DNA from: Fibrobacterota bacterium
GTDB taxonomy: Bacteria > Fibrobacterota > Chitinivibrionia > Chitinivibrionales > Chitinispirillaceae
Length of the DNA stretch: 64,000 nt
Reading direction: 5' to 3'
Assembly: GCA_023436145.1 (NCBI GenBank)
Contig: JAEZKP010000084.1
Span: forward strand, 1 to 64,000
Of this stretch, positions 33,095 through 42,451 are shown piece by piece. Position 1 is the stretch's first letter; each line of letters starts with the position of its first letter. The position numbers were made by a program, and so were the translations under genes. Under the pieces are notes generated by a model that saw only the letters and a program-made list of their open reading frames with translations, had not been told where the DNA came from and made no database searches.

Positions 33095-34927
33095 ATGCAA
33101 TATAAAAACTCTATTGAAGTACTTCCACAATCCGTTGTGGAAAAAATCGCGGCTGGCGAAGTCGTAGAGCGACCGGCTTCTGTTTTAAAAGAACTGGTTG
33201 AAAACAGCATCGATGCCGGTGCCACCAGAATAGATGTTTTTATTGAGAATGCCGGCTTTTCTCTGATTAAGGTGCTGGATAACGGTCACGGAATGAACCC
33301 CTCAGACCTGCAAAGATGTATCCTTCCCCATGCCACCAGTAAAATAAAACGGATCGAAGATCTTTTTACCGTAGCTACCATGGGGTTTAGGGGAGAGGCT
33401 CTGGCCAGTATCGCTGCAGTAAGTCGCATGAGTGTCTGCAGCTGTGTCGATGACTCCGGACTGGGATATGAACTCATTTGTAATGGTGGAGATATCTCAC
33501 CTCTTCATCCCTCAACTCACACCCGGGGAACCACCATCTCCATTAGGGACCTGTTCTTCAATGTTCCTGCACGTAAAAAATTCATGAAAAGCGGCAGATC
33601 TGAACAATTGGCAATAGTAAAGTTAATGGAACAGCTTGTACTTCCTTTTCCGGTGATCCATTTTACTCTTACCATCGATGGGAAAAAAATACTGGATACC
33701 CCTGTCTGTGATGACCCTTCGGTAAGGATCGCAGAAGTCGCAGGAGCCGAGTTCGCTAAAAACCTTATCTGCTGCAGTTCGGTTAAAACGGATATGGAGG
33801 CGATGATCTATGTTTCTACACCTCAAAGAATAAATGAGCGTCCCCGTTTCCAAAGTTTATATGTGAATCTGAGGCGAATTGACAACGATTCAGTCACTTT
33901 TGCGATCAGGGAAGCTTTTTCCCAGTTTATTGGTGCAGGAATCAGGCCCTCATTTTTCTGCTTTCTAAACATCGATCCCGCACGAGTCGACGTCAATGTT
34001 CATCCTACAAAACAAATGGTGAAATTTGACAATGAGCGGGAACTTTTCTCTATAGTCTATTCAACCGTCAAACAGGGCATAAATCTTAATCTGAACAAAT
34101 CGCAACCTGCAACTGTGGTATCTGATCAAAAAACCGATCTTTCTTCCAATCAGAATCTCACAACTGACACCTCTTTTCCTTATACTGTCAGAGAAAAACA
34201 GGAGCCGGCTCTAAACCTGTCTCAGACCCGGGTAGAAAATTCAACTCCACAACAAACCATTCTCCCTTTCCCTGGTGGTTTTAAATCCGTAGAAAAAGAA
34301 AATGACCAGACAAAAGAGAACAACATACAGATAACAAAAGATGTACAGGCAATGTGGGATCTGATCTCCTGTTATCAGATTCATAATATGTTTATTCTTG
34401 CTCCTATAAAAAACGGAATTCTTTTGATCGATCAGCATGCTGCTCACGAAAGGGTCCTCTATGAACAGGCTTTGGAGGATATTGTTAGGGGGCGGTCTGC
34501 ATCTCAGCAATTACTTTTTCCAGTGGTGATAGAGTTGTCCACCACAGAGCGACTGATTGTTCAGTCTGGACAAAATTACCTCAACTCATTTGGTTTTGAA
34601 ATAAGTGATTTTGGGGCCAGGGCGCTATCAGTATCTGCAATTCCTGCATTCTTGAAAAATGGAACTGTTGAGGAAACTATCAGAGACATAATAAAATATC
34701 TGATGGATGGGAAAAATCCGGATTCATTCTCTGAGCCCGAAAAACGTTTTGCCGCTGCATTTGCCTGTGGCGCAGCTATAAAAGCGGGACAGAAATTGTC
34801 TCAGGAAGAGATGAATGCATTGCTGAATAGTCTTTTCTCTACCAAAAATCCTTATATCTGCCCTCATGGCAGACCAACGGTAGTCAGGATATCAATCGAT
34901 GAGCTTTCAAGAAGGTTTTTACGATAG
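33095..34927 (+). CDS. mutL: DNA mismatch repair protein MutL
   Basis: This gives 610 residues from the ATG at 33095; the frame is open upstream through the tRNA but that is chance. The GHKL ATPase motifs are intact: IAAGEVVERPASVLKELVEN, SIDAGATRIDV, DNGHGM, HATSKI and FRGEALASIAAVS. The central linker is polar (about 345-420) and the C-terminal dimerisation domain includes LIDQHAAHERVLYE and AAFACGAAIKAGQ. A DQHAxHER motif is present; the ending CPHGRPTVVRIS is as in endonuclease-type MutL. No Shine-Dalgarno sequence is evident; the start is 27 bases from the tRNA 3' end. Confidence 0.95.
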   Translation: MQYKNSIEVLPQSVVEKIAAGEVVERPASVLKELVENSIDAGATRIDVFIENAGFSLIKVLDNGHGMNPSDLQRCILPHATSKIKRIEDLFTVATMGFRGEALASIAAVSRMSVCSCVDDSGLGYELICNGGDISPLHPSTHTRGTTISIRDLFFNVPARKKFMKSGRSEQLAIVKLMEQLVLPFPVIHFTLTIDGKKILDTPVCDDPSVRIAEVAGAEFAKNLICCSSVKTDMEAMIYVSTPQRINERPRFQSLYVNLRRIDNDSVTFAIREAFSQFIGAGIRPSFFCFLNIDPARVDVNVHPTKQMVKFDNERELFSIVYSTVKQGINLNLNKSQPATVVSDQKTDLSSNQNLTTDTSFPYTVREKQEPALNLSQTRVENSTPQQTILPFPGGFKSVEKENDQTKENNIQITKDVQAMWDLISCYQIHNMFILAPIKNGILLIDQHAAHERVLYEQALEDIVRGRSASQQLLFPVVIELSTTERLIVQSGQNYLNSFGFEISDFGARALSVSAIPAFLKNGTVEETIRDIIKYLMDGKNPDSFSEPEKRFAAAFACGAAIKAGQKLSQEEMNALLNSLFSTKNPYICPHGRPTVVRISIDELSRRFLR

Positions 34928-35108
34928 CCGCCGATCGATAAATAATGAGTGGGTTGCTTAAGAGTAGTGATGGCTCTTTACATTTTTATTTTATTTAAAT
35001 CCGTGATCTTTTAGTTCTCTTTTTTTCAATGCAATCATATCTGCGTTTGACCAACTGAAAAAAGAGGTATTTGAAGCATGGGGAATAGAACTGGTCTGAA
35101 AAATTATT

Positions 35109-36419
35109 ATGCTTGCTACAAAAATTGCAATCAAATCTATCGGCTGCAGGACCAATCAGGAGGAGATGACCTCTTTGCGTTTCCGTTTAATGCAGCAGGG
35201 GTATAAAATCGTCGAAGAACTGCAGGAAGCTCAGATCATTATCATTAATACCTGTACTGTTACTTCATCTACAGAAGCCAAGACAAAAAGACTCTTAAAA
35301 GCAATCTCCGGGGAAAATCCTACAGCCAAAATCCTTCTTACTGGTTGTCTTGCACAGCAGAAACCTTTAGAACTCAAGGAAATAGGCTCTGTTAATTGGG
35401 TGGTAGGAAACACTGAAAAAGACCAAATCCCTTCTATACTTAATGAAAACGGTGGAATTTATCAACGTCCTTTCAATGATCTTTCACAGCTGTCTGTGAT
35501 GAGCAGCGGTATTCCTTCTGCCAGTGATCAGGCGGGTTTCCGAACCCGTTTCCCGCTTAAGATTCAGGAAGGTTGTAATTTCCGGTGCAGCTATTGCATT
35601 GTTCCATCGGTGCGTGGGCCATCCCGTTCAGTGGAGTTTTCCCATGTGCTTTCTGCCTTCAGTTCGGCAGTACAGGCAGGTTTTAAGGAGATTGTGTTAA
35701 CCGGGACTCATATTGGACAATTTGCAAAAGAGCAGAATGGTTCATTGTTTGAGTTACTGAAGGAGATGACTTCGATAGATGGGGATTTCAGAGTGAGATT
35801 AAGTTCACTTGATCCCAGGGATCTTTCTGATGAGATATTGCAGCTTGTGGGGACTAATAGCAAGATTTGCGATCATCTGCATGTCAGTGTCCAGTCGCTC
35901 TCCGCACAGGTGTTAAGGACTATGGAACGCCCCTACCATGATGTGGAGTTGCTGGTTGAGAAACTTTGCAAATTCCGCAGGCTTTTTCCTTCTGCAGGTC
36001 TGGGAGCCGATTTCATTGTGGGTTTCCCTGGGGAAAGCGACGATGATTTTGCGATGACCATGGAACGGGTTTCGATGATAGGCTTCTCCTATGCCCATAT
36101 TTTTCGTTTTTCCCCACGCCCGGGGACTTCTGCTGTTTCCTTGCCGGATCAGGTCTCTGAAAGTGTCAAAAGTAGCCGCAGTGATCAGCTCCGAAAGCTG
36201 ATAAACCAGAGTAGAGAATCGTTTCTGAATAAAAACCGTACTGTTTCTAAGAAAATCATTGTAGAATCAGAGAGTCCGGTCCGTGGACTTACATCAAATT
36301 TTATACATGTGGAAATTCCCGGACTGAGCAGAGAGTGTAATTCCTGGCTGGATGTAAACGTTGTAGAGTCCTTAAACGGAAGGTTTCATCTGGCACAACC
36401 TGTTTGGGAGAAGACTTAA
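35109..36419 (+). CDS. mtaB: tRNA (ct6A37) methylthiotransferase MtaB
   Basis: This 436-residue MiaB-type radical SAM enzyme adds a methylthio group to t6A at position 37 of tRNAs reading ANN codons. The N-terminal UPF0004 domain has IKSIGCRTNQEEM, NTCTVTSSTEAK and TGCLAQQKP, whose three Cys hold an auxiliary cluster. The radical SAM motif is EGCNFRCSYCIVPSVRG. A C-terminal TRAM-like region is short. TsaD, which makes the t6A substrate, is encoded 3 kb downstream. The ATG of the following HDOD gene overlaps the stop (TAATG). Confidence 0.9.
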   Translation: MLATKIAIKSIGCRTNQEEMTSLRFRLMQQGYKIVEELQEAQIIIINTCTVTSSTEAKTKRLLKAISGENPTAKILLTGCLAQQKPLELKEIGSVNWVVGNTEKDQIPSILNENGGIYQRPFNDLSQLSVMSSGIPSASDQAGFRTRFPLKIQEGCNFRCSYCIVPSVRGPSRSVEFSHVLSAFSSAVQAGFKEIVLTGTHIGQFAKEQNGSLFELLKEMTSIDGDFRVRLSSLDPRDLSDEILQLVGTNSKICDHLHVSVQSLSAQVLRTMERPYHDVELLVEKLCKFRRLFPSAGLGADFIVGFPGESDDDFAMTMERVSMIGFSYAHIFRFSPRPGTSAVSLPDQVSESVKSSRSDQLRKLINQSRESFLNKNRTVSKKIIVESESPVRGLTSNFIHVEIPGLSRECNSWLDVNVVESLNGRFHLAQPVWEKT

Positions 36420-37306
36420 TGATTGGCAAAAAGACATCTGTAGTGAACAGGGAACGATATCATCAGGTGATAGAAAATATTGACAATCTGCCATCTCTGC
36501 CGGCTATTGTCTCCCGTTTAATTCAGGTGGTAAACTCACCGGAATCATCAGCGGATGATGCAGCCAAGCTTATTGAACAAGATCCGGCTCTGACAAGTAA
36601 AATGATCCGTCTGGCAAACAGTGCTTTTTATGGTATTCCACGGAGTATCTCTTCGGTTACCAGCGCAGTAGTGATCTTGGGTTTTAATACGCTGAGATCT
36701 CTTGCTTTAAGCGCTTCTGTAATAAAAATGTTCTCATCTGCGCAATCCGCCGTTATCAACAAGGATCACTTCTGGAAACATTCCATCACCTGTGCTATTG
36801 CGGCTAAAATAATTGTGCGTCATTTTATGAGCGTCCGGATGATGGATCCTGAAAGTGCATTCTGTGCAGGAATCCTGCATGATATCGGTAAACTGATCTT
36901 TAATGAATACGTCAATGAGGGATACCAGGAGGCTTGTCAGTATGCTTCTAAAAACAAAGTATCATTATTGGAGGCAGAAAAACTTATACTCGGCATCGAT
37001 CATGCGGAAATAGGCAGAATAATTGCCGATAAGTGGGCGTTGCCTCTGGATCTTGAATATTCTCTGGTGTATCATCATAAGCCTGCGGATGCCGATAAGC
37101 TTAACGAACTGGTAGCTACTGTGCATCTGGCTGATATTATGGCTCACAGATTAGGTTGTGGTCTTTGGGAAGATGAATATTACAATGATGAATGGGTTAA
37201 GGCCAGAACTGTTTTACAGTTACGGGATGAAGACTATAAAAAAATATGTGATTCCCTTGCTGAAAATGCGGAAAAATCAATTGAGTTTTTCACTATTATA
37301 AATTAA
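36419..37306 (+). CDS. HDOD domain protein 1
   Basis: This gives 295 residues from the ATG at 36419, which shares bases with the mtaB stop. The HDOD fold is shown by NIDNLPSLPAIVSRLIQVVN, AAKLIEQDPALTSKMIRLAN, SAFYGIPRSISSVTSAVVIL and the HD-like motif CAGILHDIGKLIFNEY. HDOD proteins are signalling relatives of HD phosphohydrolases, often tied to cell-cycle, motility or c-di-GMP circuits, with uncertain catalysis. It is part of a mtaB-HDOD-HDOD run before ftsY. Confidence 0.88.
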   Translation: MIGKKTSVVNRERYHQVIENIDNLPSLPAIVSRLIQVVNSPESSADDAAKLIEQDPALTSKMIRLANSAFYGIPRSISSVTSAVVILGFNTLRSLALSASVIKMFSSAQSAVINKDHFWKHSITCAIAAKIIVRHFMSVRMMDPESAFCAGILHDIGKLIFNEYVNEGYQEACQYASKNKVSLLEAEKLILGIDHAEIGRIIADKWALPLDLEYSLVYHHKPADADKLNELVATVHLADIMAHRLGCGLWEDEYYNDEWVKARTVLQLRDEDYKKICDSLAENAEKSIEFFTIIN

Positions 37307-37324
37307 TCCAAAGGATTTGGAGCG

Positions 37325-38179
37325 TTGGAGGAGAAGGCTTTTACAAGAGCAGTATCTGCATTACCCTCTCTGACTGCAGTTCTCAAGCGGATATATGCGG
37401 TTATTAATGATGCAAAATCATCAGCACTGGATATTGCAAGGGTTTTACAGCTGGATCCGGCTATTGCCGGGAAAGTTCTGCGTCTGGCTAATTCAGCCTA
37501 TGTTGGCCTTCCAAATACGGTGTCTTCAATACAAAATGCAGTTACTCTGTTAGGAACCAGCAGAATCCGCTCTTTAATTCTAGTCTCCACTTTCAGTTCA
37601 GTCAGAATTAGTGACTGTTTTCCACTTTCAGTAATTTCATATTGGCGTCATTCTGTGTGTACAGCTCTGATCGCGGAAGCTATAGCCAAATCTTTACGTA
37701 GATACGACTGTGTAATAGATGAGTATGAGGTATTTTCAGCAGCCATTCTTCATGATATAGGTAAACTGATAGCTGCGACTATGGAGCCAGAGGTTTATAA
37801 GGAGCTTTACAAACAGAGCGTTCAGAATGATGTTCCCTTTTTTATGATGGAAAAGGGGGAAACGGCCCATGGTTTTCTGGGGGCTCATTATGCTGAGCAA
37901 TGGGGCTTTCCTAACGAGCTTAAGGAATGTATCCAGATGCATCATAAGCCGCTTTCCGGCGCAATATCTGGTTTGCGGGTGTCAATAATTCATATCGCAG
38001 ATATAATGGCCCATGTTCTGGGATTTAAGATTTTTCCAGGGGAGATTACACCTTTGGTTCAACAGGATGTTTTAAACCTTATCGGGCTTCCTCTGGAACG
38101 TTTAAAGGTTATTGCCCAATCGGTCATAGAAGATCAAAAATCAATCGAGTCACTCATGGAAACGGTAGATCTTAATTGA
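37325..38179 (+). CDS. HDOD domain protein 2
   Basis: The start is a TTG at 37325 preceded by AAGGA and GGAG (284 residues). Paralogous to the preceding gene: ALPSLTAVLKRIYAVINDAK, IARVLQLDPAIAGKVLRLAN, SAYVGLPNTVSSIQNAVTLL and SAAILHDIGKLIAATMEPEV. Both copies keep the HDIGK motif, unlike many HDOD proteins, so phosphohydrolase-type metal binding may be retained. The 18-base spacing indicates co-transcription with copy 1. Confidence 0.87.
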   Translation: MEEKAFTRAVSALPSLTAVLKRIYAVINDAKSSALDIARVLQLDPAIAGKVLRLANSAYVGLPNTVSSIQNAVTLLGTSRIRSLILVSTFSSVRISDCFPLSVISYWRHSVCTALIAEAIAKSLRRYDCVIDEYEVFSAAILHDIGKLIAATMEPEVYKELYKQSVQNDVPFFMMEKGETAHGFLGAHYAEQWGFPNELKECIQMHHKPLSGAISGLRVSIIHIADIMAHVLGFKIFPGEITPLVQQDVLNLIGLPLERLKVIAQSVIEDQKSIESLMETVDLN

Positions 38180-38260
38180 TCGATAACCAGATACTCCACT
38201 TCGGTTTCACTCAGCAAATGCATTTTGATTTCACAGCATATGGCGAGCATGTCGAATCAG

Positions 38261-38289
38261 TTGCTCCCCTTAATGTACTTACATATATT
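38261..38289 (+). promoter_or_regulatory. Possible promoter of ftsY
   Basis: TTGCTC (38261-38266), a 17-base spacer and TATATT (38284-38289) lie 58 bases before the ftsY ATG. The -10 box matches five of six consensus bases, the -35 only three. Confidence 0.35.
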
Positions 38290-38346
38290 TACTGGCTGGC
38301 AAAGCCTGCTGAATTATAACTTTTTTAATTAAGGAGAGCATCCTCA

Positions 38347-39252
38347 ATGAGTCTGTTTGCCCGACTAAAGGAAGGATTAACTAAAACACGGTCGCAGATA
38401 ACATCAATTCTCAGTGGAGATGGGGGATTTGATGAACAGTTTTTCGATTCATTGGAGGAGGCGCTTATTGCTGCCGATATTGGGGTGGAGTTTACAGATG
38501 AATTCGTGGGCCGTCTTAAAAATGAGCTGAAACAGAAAAGAGTGGAAAGTAATTCACAGGCTTATTCGATTCTTAAGGAGTTACTGGCTGATGATCTGAA
38601 GGTGATAAAAATGCCTGAAGAATTTCCTCCCAAACCCTGGGTCATACTGGTGGTGGGTGTCAATGGAGTGGGTAAGACTACTACAATAGGCAAACTGGCA
38701 CATGAGCTCAGGCTAAAGGGCAAGTCGGTCATGCTGGGAGCTGCAGACACATTCAGGGCAGGAGCTATCGAGCAGCTACGAATCTGGGCTCAACGTACCG
38801 GTTCAGAATTTGTAGCTCAGCAGGAGGGCGCTGATGCTGCTTCTGTTGCTTATGATGCCATAGAGGCTGCTAAGGCCAGAAACACCGATGTCCTCATTCT
38901 GGATACTGCCGGGAGGTTGCATACAAAAGTCAATCTGATGAATGAACTTCAAAAAATCCTGAGAGTCATAAAAAGAAACACTCCTCATGCTCCCAATGAA
39001 ATTCTTCTGGTGGTAGATGCCACTACTGGCCAGAATGCTATTAAGCAGGCGAAAGTTTTTAATGAAGCAGTTGGGGTGACTGGTTTAATCATTACCAAGC
39101 TGGATGGTACTGCGAAGGGGGGAGTGGCAATTGCGCTCACTAAAACTTTCAATATTCCGATTAAGAAGGTTGGGGTGGGTGAACAGATTGAAGACCTTCA
39201 GGACTTCGATGCCAAATCCTATGTGGATGCCATGTTCGGGGAATTACGATAA
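38347..39252 (+). CDS. ftsY: Signal recognition particle receptor FtsY
   Basis: This 301-residue SRP-type GTPase receives ribosome-SRP complexes at the inner membrane. The N domain (MSLFARLKEGLTKTRSQITS, FDSLEEALIAADIGVE) is followed by the G domain with GVNGVGKTTTIGKLA (G1), AADTFRAGAIEQL, DTAGR, TKLDGTAKGG and GVGEQIEDLQDF. The acidic A domain is absent, as in many bacteria, leaving the N-terminal helix to contact the membrane. AAGGAGAG precedes the ATG. Confidence 0.96.
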   Translation: MSLFARLKEGLTKTRSQITSILSGDGGFDEQFFDSLEEALIAADIGVEFTDEFVGRLKNELKQKRVESNSQAYSILKELLADDLKVIKMPEEFPPKPWVILVVGVNGVGKTTTIGKLAHELRLKGKSVMLGAADTFRAGAIEQLRIWAQRTGSEFVAQQEGADAASVAYDAIEAAKARNTDVLILDTAGRLHTKVNLMNELQKILRVIKRNTPHAPNEILLVVDATTGQNAIKQAKVFNEAVGVTGLIITKLDGTAKGGVAIALTKTFNIPIKKVGVGEQIEDLQDFDAKSYVDAMFGELR

Positions 39253-39272
39253 TATTTCCGATCAGAAACGCA

Positions 39273-39422
39273 TCAGTTATTTCCATAGAATTTCTTAACC
39301 ATCGATTCAGTAATCTCACTGATTTCAGATAACGCTTTTTCCATTCTGATCAGTTGGACTGCCAGCATTATCAGAAAAGAGCAGACTAAAACTGACAGGC
39401 AGACAAGTAAAAAAACAGGCAT
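39273..39422 (-). CDS. Small single-pass membrane protein downstream of tsaD, 49 residues
   Basis: The ATG is 15 bases after the tsaD stop, with GGAGAGAG in that gap as ribosome binding site; TGA is at 39273-39275. The sequence is a helix MPVFLLVCLSVLVCSFLIML followed by AVQLIRMEKA and a charged, coiled-coil-like tail ending KKFYGNN. It resembles small membrane-anchored coiled proteins such as MotB- or FtsB-like stubs only in layout. No family is recognised. It converges on ftsY with 20 bases between stops. Confidence 0.55.
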   Translation of the reverse strand: MPVFLLVCLSVLVCSFLIMLAVQLIRMEKALSEISEITESMVKKFYGNN

Positions 39423-39437
39423 ATTATAACTCTCTCC

Positions 39438-40424
39438 TTACAGGCTGGCAGATGGATTCATCTCAGGGAATCTGGTGATTCCTTTTTCGGCGCGTTTAGA
39501 AGCAGCCAGAGCGATCATAGCTGCATTGTCTGTACAAAACAGGGGACTGGGAAAATAGATCTCGTCTGCAAAGCTTTTTTTCAGTTCTTCTCTTAACCTG
39601 CTGTTACAGGCAACTCCACCCACCAGTGCAATTCTTTTTATTTTACTTTCTCTGGATGCAGCCACCAGCTTGCTGCGAAGTGATTCAATGACACAATCCT
39701 GAAATGATTTACATATTGCTGGACGGTTGTTTTTTATAAAGTCTTCGTCCTGCGAGCCAAGAAAGTATTTAACTGCTGTTTTGAGGCCGGAGAAACTGAA
39801 GTCAAGTGGATTTGCCCAGACGCGGGCGATCGGGAAACTGAGTGGGTTACTCTTCCCGGTAAACTTGGCAGCCTCATTTTCTATAGATTTTCCGGCAGGA
39901 TAAGAGAAGCCCAGCATCTTTCCTACTTTGTCAAAAGCCTCACCTGCTGCATCATCTACGGTTTGACCCAGGCACTCATAGTCACCGATCTCTTTTACTT
40001 TGTATATAGCTGTATGTCCTCCCGAAACAACCAGTGCAAGAAATGGAAACTGCAGATTCGGGTTCTCCAGAAGCACAGAGAAGATATGACCTTCCAGGTG
40101 GTTAATTCCGGTGACCGGAATATTATATCTGGTGTGGAGGCCCAAGGCAAAACTGATTCCAACCAGGAGCGCACCTGCAAGTCCTGGACTGTCAGTTACT
40201 GCGATCAGATCGAGTTGTTCCGGGTTCAAGCTGCTTTCATCAAATACTGCACAGGCGAGACGGTCGATTTTTTCCAGGTGTGCACGCGATGCAACCTCCG
40301 GAACAACTCCTCCGTATCTGCTGTGTTCCTGCTGGGAATAGATGGTATTTGCCAGTATTTTACCATTCTCTAAAATTGCTATAGAGGTTTCATCACAGGA
40401 GCTTTCAATACCTAATACTTTCAT
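39438..40424 (-). CDS. tsaD: tRNA N6-adenosine threonylcarbamoyltransferase TsaD
   Basis: This 328-residue ASKHA-fold enzyme transfers the threonylcarbamoyl group to A37 of ANN-decoding tRNAs. It starts MKVLGIESSCDETSIAIL, shows YGGVVPEVASRAH and the metal-binding HLEGH motif in GINHLEGHIF, then LVVSGGHTAIY and the late VGGVACNSRLREEL. It is complete and of standard length (about 335). The ATG overlaps the stop of the upstream STAS-like gene by 4 bases, and a small membrane protein follows. Confidence 0.96.
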   Translation of the reverse strand: MKVLGIESSCDETSIAILENGKILANTIYSQQEHSRYGGVVPEVASRAHLEKIDRLACAVFDESSLNPEQLDLIAVTDSPGLAGALLVGISFALGLHTRYNIPVTGINHLEGHIFSVLLENPNLQFPFLALVVSGGHTAIYKVKEIGDYECLGQTVDDAAGEAFDKVGKMLGFSYPAGKSIENEAAKFTGKSNPLSFPIARVWANPLDFSFSGLKTAVKYFLGSQDEDFIKNNRPAICKSFQDCVIESLRSKLVAASRESKIKRIALVGGVACNSRLREELKKSFADEIYFPSPLFCTDNAAMIALAASKRAEKGITRFPEMNPSASL

Positions 40425-41209
40425 AGATTCTTCTTTAAAATGAGTGGTGAGAGTTCAGGATACTTACTAATAATAAAAATCAGCTCGGGATCACAGTTAA
40501 GAAATAAGATCTTTGATCCTGCAGAAGCTGCGATCTGGTGAATCTTACATAAATAGGTAAGCTCTTTATCGTATAAAAAGTTAATTCCGGTGAAGTCTAT
40601 ACCTATTTCACTTTTGATATTGGACTGAAGCAGACTGGAGATGTTTTTCCATAGACTATTAAAGTCTGCATCTTTAGCACTTTCAGAGTAAAGCTGGAAT
40701 ACGGCAAGTGGCAAATGGCCCTCTGTTTCCGGCTGTTCGTTGACAGTAGCCAATACCTCGCTATCTGAGATAAACGGATCCGCCGAAGAAAATAACACCG
40801 GATCTGCTTGGCTTGTTTTTTCAGTGAACACCTGGGGTTCAGGGGAGATTTCCAGGGTATTGAGGTTTAATTCGCTTGAGGATGGTTTATATTCTGCAGG
40901 CTTGAAGATATGTTTTTCTGCTCTTTCAAAGGAACCGCCCACATTGCGCATTACCTGAATCGGTTCAGTTGAAAGCTGGGATTCAACCACCTCCTGAACC
41001 GGAGTGTCATCCACTTCTATTACCGGATTTGCAGGAGCAAAGGAGAGTTTCTCTTTTTTTAAATTATCAAATTCCTGTGCTTTTTTATTGATTTCCTGCT
41101 CAAGTTCACTGGCCTTGGATGAGATAGAGAGCAGGTGAATCCAATTGATTATACCCAGAATGACTGCTGCAGCTGTAAGGAAAAACACTATGATAACTGA
41201 TATACTCAT
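40421..41209 (-). CDS. Membrane-anchored protein with STAS-like C-terminal domain
   Basis: This 262-residue protein has an N-terminal membrane helix (ISVIIVFFLTAAAVILGIIN), a short coiled coil (ASELEQEINKKAQEFDNLKK), a long acidic low-complexity linker (about 55-160) and a C-terminal domain resembling a STAS (anti-sigma antagonist) fold: IGIDFTGINFLYDKELTYLC, then KILFLNCDPELIFIISKYP. The Ser usually phosphorylated in STAS antagonists (DSSG) is replaced (YDKE). It is translationally coupled to tsaD and divergent from the receiver-HATPase gene, a natural partner for a STAS domain. Confidence 0.6.
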   Translation of the reverse strand: MSISVIIVFFLTAAAVILGIINWIHLLSISSKASELEQEINKKAQEFDNLKKEKLSFAPANPVIEVDDTPVQEVVESQLSTEPIQVMRNVGGSFERAEKHIFKPAEYKPSSSELNLNTLEISPEPQVFTEKTSQADPVLFSSADPFISDSEVLATVNEQPETEGHLPLAVFQLYSESAKDADFNSLWKNISSLLQSNIKSEIGIDFTGINFLYDKELTYLCKIHQIAASAGSKILFLNCDPELIFIISKYPELSPLILKKNL

Positions 41210-41406
41210 TGAACCCTGTCGTTTGAGAAAAACGTGTTTATAAAAATAACTTACTACGCTGATAGAATCCAGATTGGGCAGAACATACTGAATATACCAT
41301 ACAGATATTTATAAGGCGAGAATAACAGGATGTTTGGGCATCAGTTATTTAATATTTATATTACTCATTTGATCATAATAAACTTTTTCAAAACAGGATG
41401 ATCTGA

Positions 41407-42309
41407 GTGAGTCACCCGGGACAATTTGATATTTTGATTGTCGATGATGAAGTGGGAATAAGGCAGATTCTGTCCGAATTTTTCATTTCTCACAATTATT
41501 CCACCAGGTCTGCTTCAAATGGCAGAGAGGCTCTGGGGTTGATTGATCAAAAGTGTCCGGATCTGGTGATTTCTGACATTCAGATGCCGGAAATGGATGG
41601 TTTTGAATTGTTCTCTGTTCTGGATAGCAGGTATCCATCCATAAAACACATATTAATGACCAGTTATGATATCGATCAGTATATTTCACTTATCAGGAAA
41701 TACAACATTGGTAACATTCTATCCAAAGGGCCTGAGTTCCGGTTAAATGAGATCAGCTCTTATGTCCGATCAATTCTTACCGGAGAGATATTCGGTCTGC
41801 AGCGCTATCTATCTCAAACTTCATTGTGCAATGAAACCATAAGCAGTTATGCACAGGCAAAAAATGTTTGTTCCAGCATTATCAAGTCATTACCAGTAAG
41901 TAACAAATTTTATCTGGAAATGGCTCTGGATGAGTTAGTGTCCAATGCATTTTTCCATGCAGTTTTAAAGTTATCGGATCTTCCGCGTGAGTGCTGGACT
42001 GACAGTTATTATTACCAGGTCCCGAATGCGATTAAGTTGACCTGGGGTTTTGATGATGAGAAGATTGGATTTTCAGTGGAAGATCCCAAGGGAAATTTAA
42101 CTAAGAATGATGCTTTAAAATGGTTAGATGGTAATCGGGTGGAGAAGATCAATGAGGAGCATGGCAGAGGGCTTCTTCTGGTAAGAAAACTGATTGATCG
42201 GCTGGTGATAAACATTGATCCTGGTAAACGCACGGAATGTGTGATAATTCAATATATTGATAGAAAACAGGATAAAAATAACAAACCTTTGATGATTCAT
42301 GAACTGTAG
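41407..42309 (+). CDS. Response regulator fused to an anti-sigma-type HATPase domain
   Basis: This 300-residue protein starts at GTG 41407 after CAGGATG. Residues 8-125 are a receiver: ILIVDDEVGIRQIL, phospho-acceptor Asp in LVISDIQMPEMDGFEL, conserved Thr/Ser in ILMTSYD and Lys in NILSKGP. Residues about 150-290 are a GHKL ATPase of the RsbW/SpoIIAB type: MALDELVSNAFFHAV (N box), FSVEDPKGNLTKND and EEHGRGLLLVRKLIDRL (G box). Such proteins phosphorylate or sequester STAS antagonists under control of the receiver. A STAS-like protein is encoded divergently 197 bases away. Confidence 0.88.
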   Translation: MSHPGQFDILIVDDEVGIRQILSEFFISHNYSTRSASNGREALGLIDQKCPDLVISDIQMPEMDGFELFSVLDSRYPSIKHILMTSYDIDQYISLIRKYNIGNILSKGPEFRLNEISSYVRSILTGEIFGLQRYLSQTSLCNETISSYAQAKNVCSSIIKSLPVSNKFYLEMALDELVSNAFFHAVLKLSDLPRECWTDSYYYQVPNAIKLTWGFDDEKIGFSVEDPKGNLTKNDALKWLDGNRVEKINEEHGRGLLLVRKLIDRLVINIDPGKRTECVIIQYIDRKQDKNNKPLMIHEL

Positions 42310-42451
42310 GTGTTTTATCCGTAATTCGGTAAAAATTACTCATTTTCGACTATTGTACAGTTCTCAACAGCACACCTTTGGAAATAAATAGCTTTTTTAA
42401 TTAATGTAAGGCACTAATATTGGCACAGAAATAGCGATTCTAATTCCGACT

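Noticed and set aside
39963..40373. 136-codon plus-strand frame opposite tsaD
   Set aside because: Antisense shadow of tsaD with no recognisable features.
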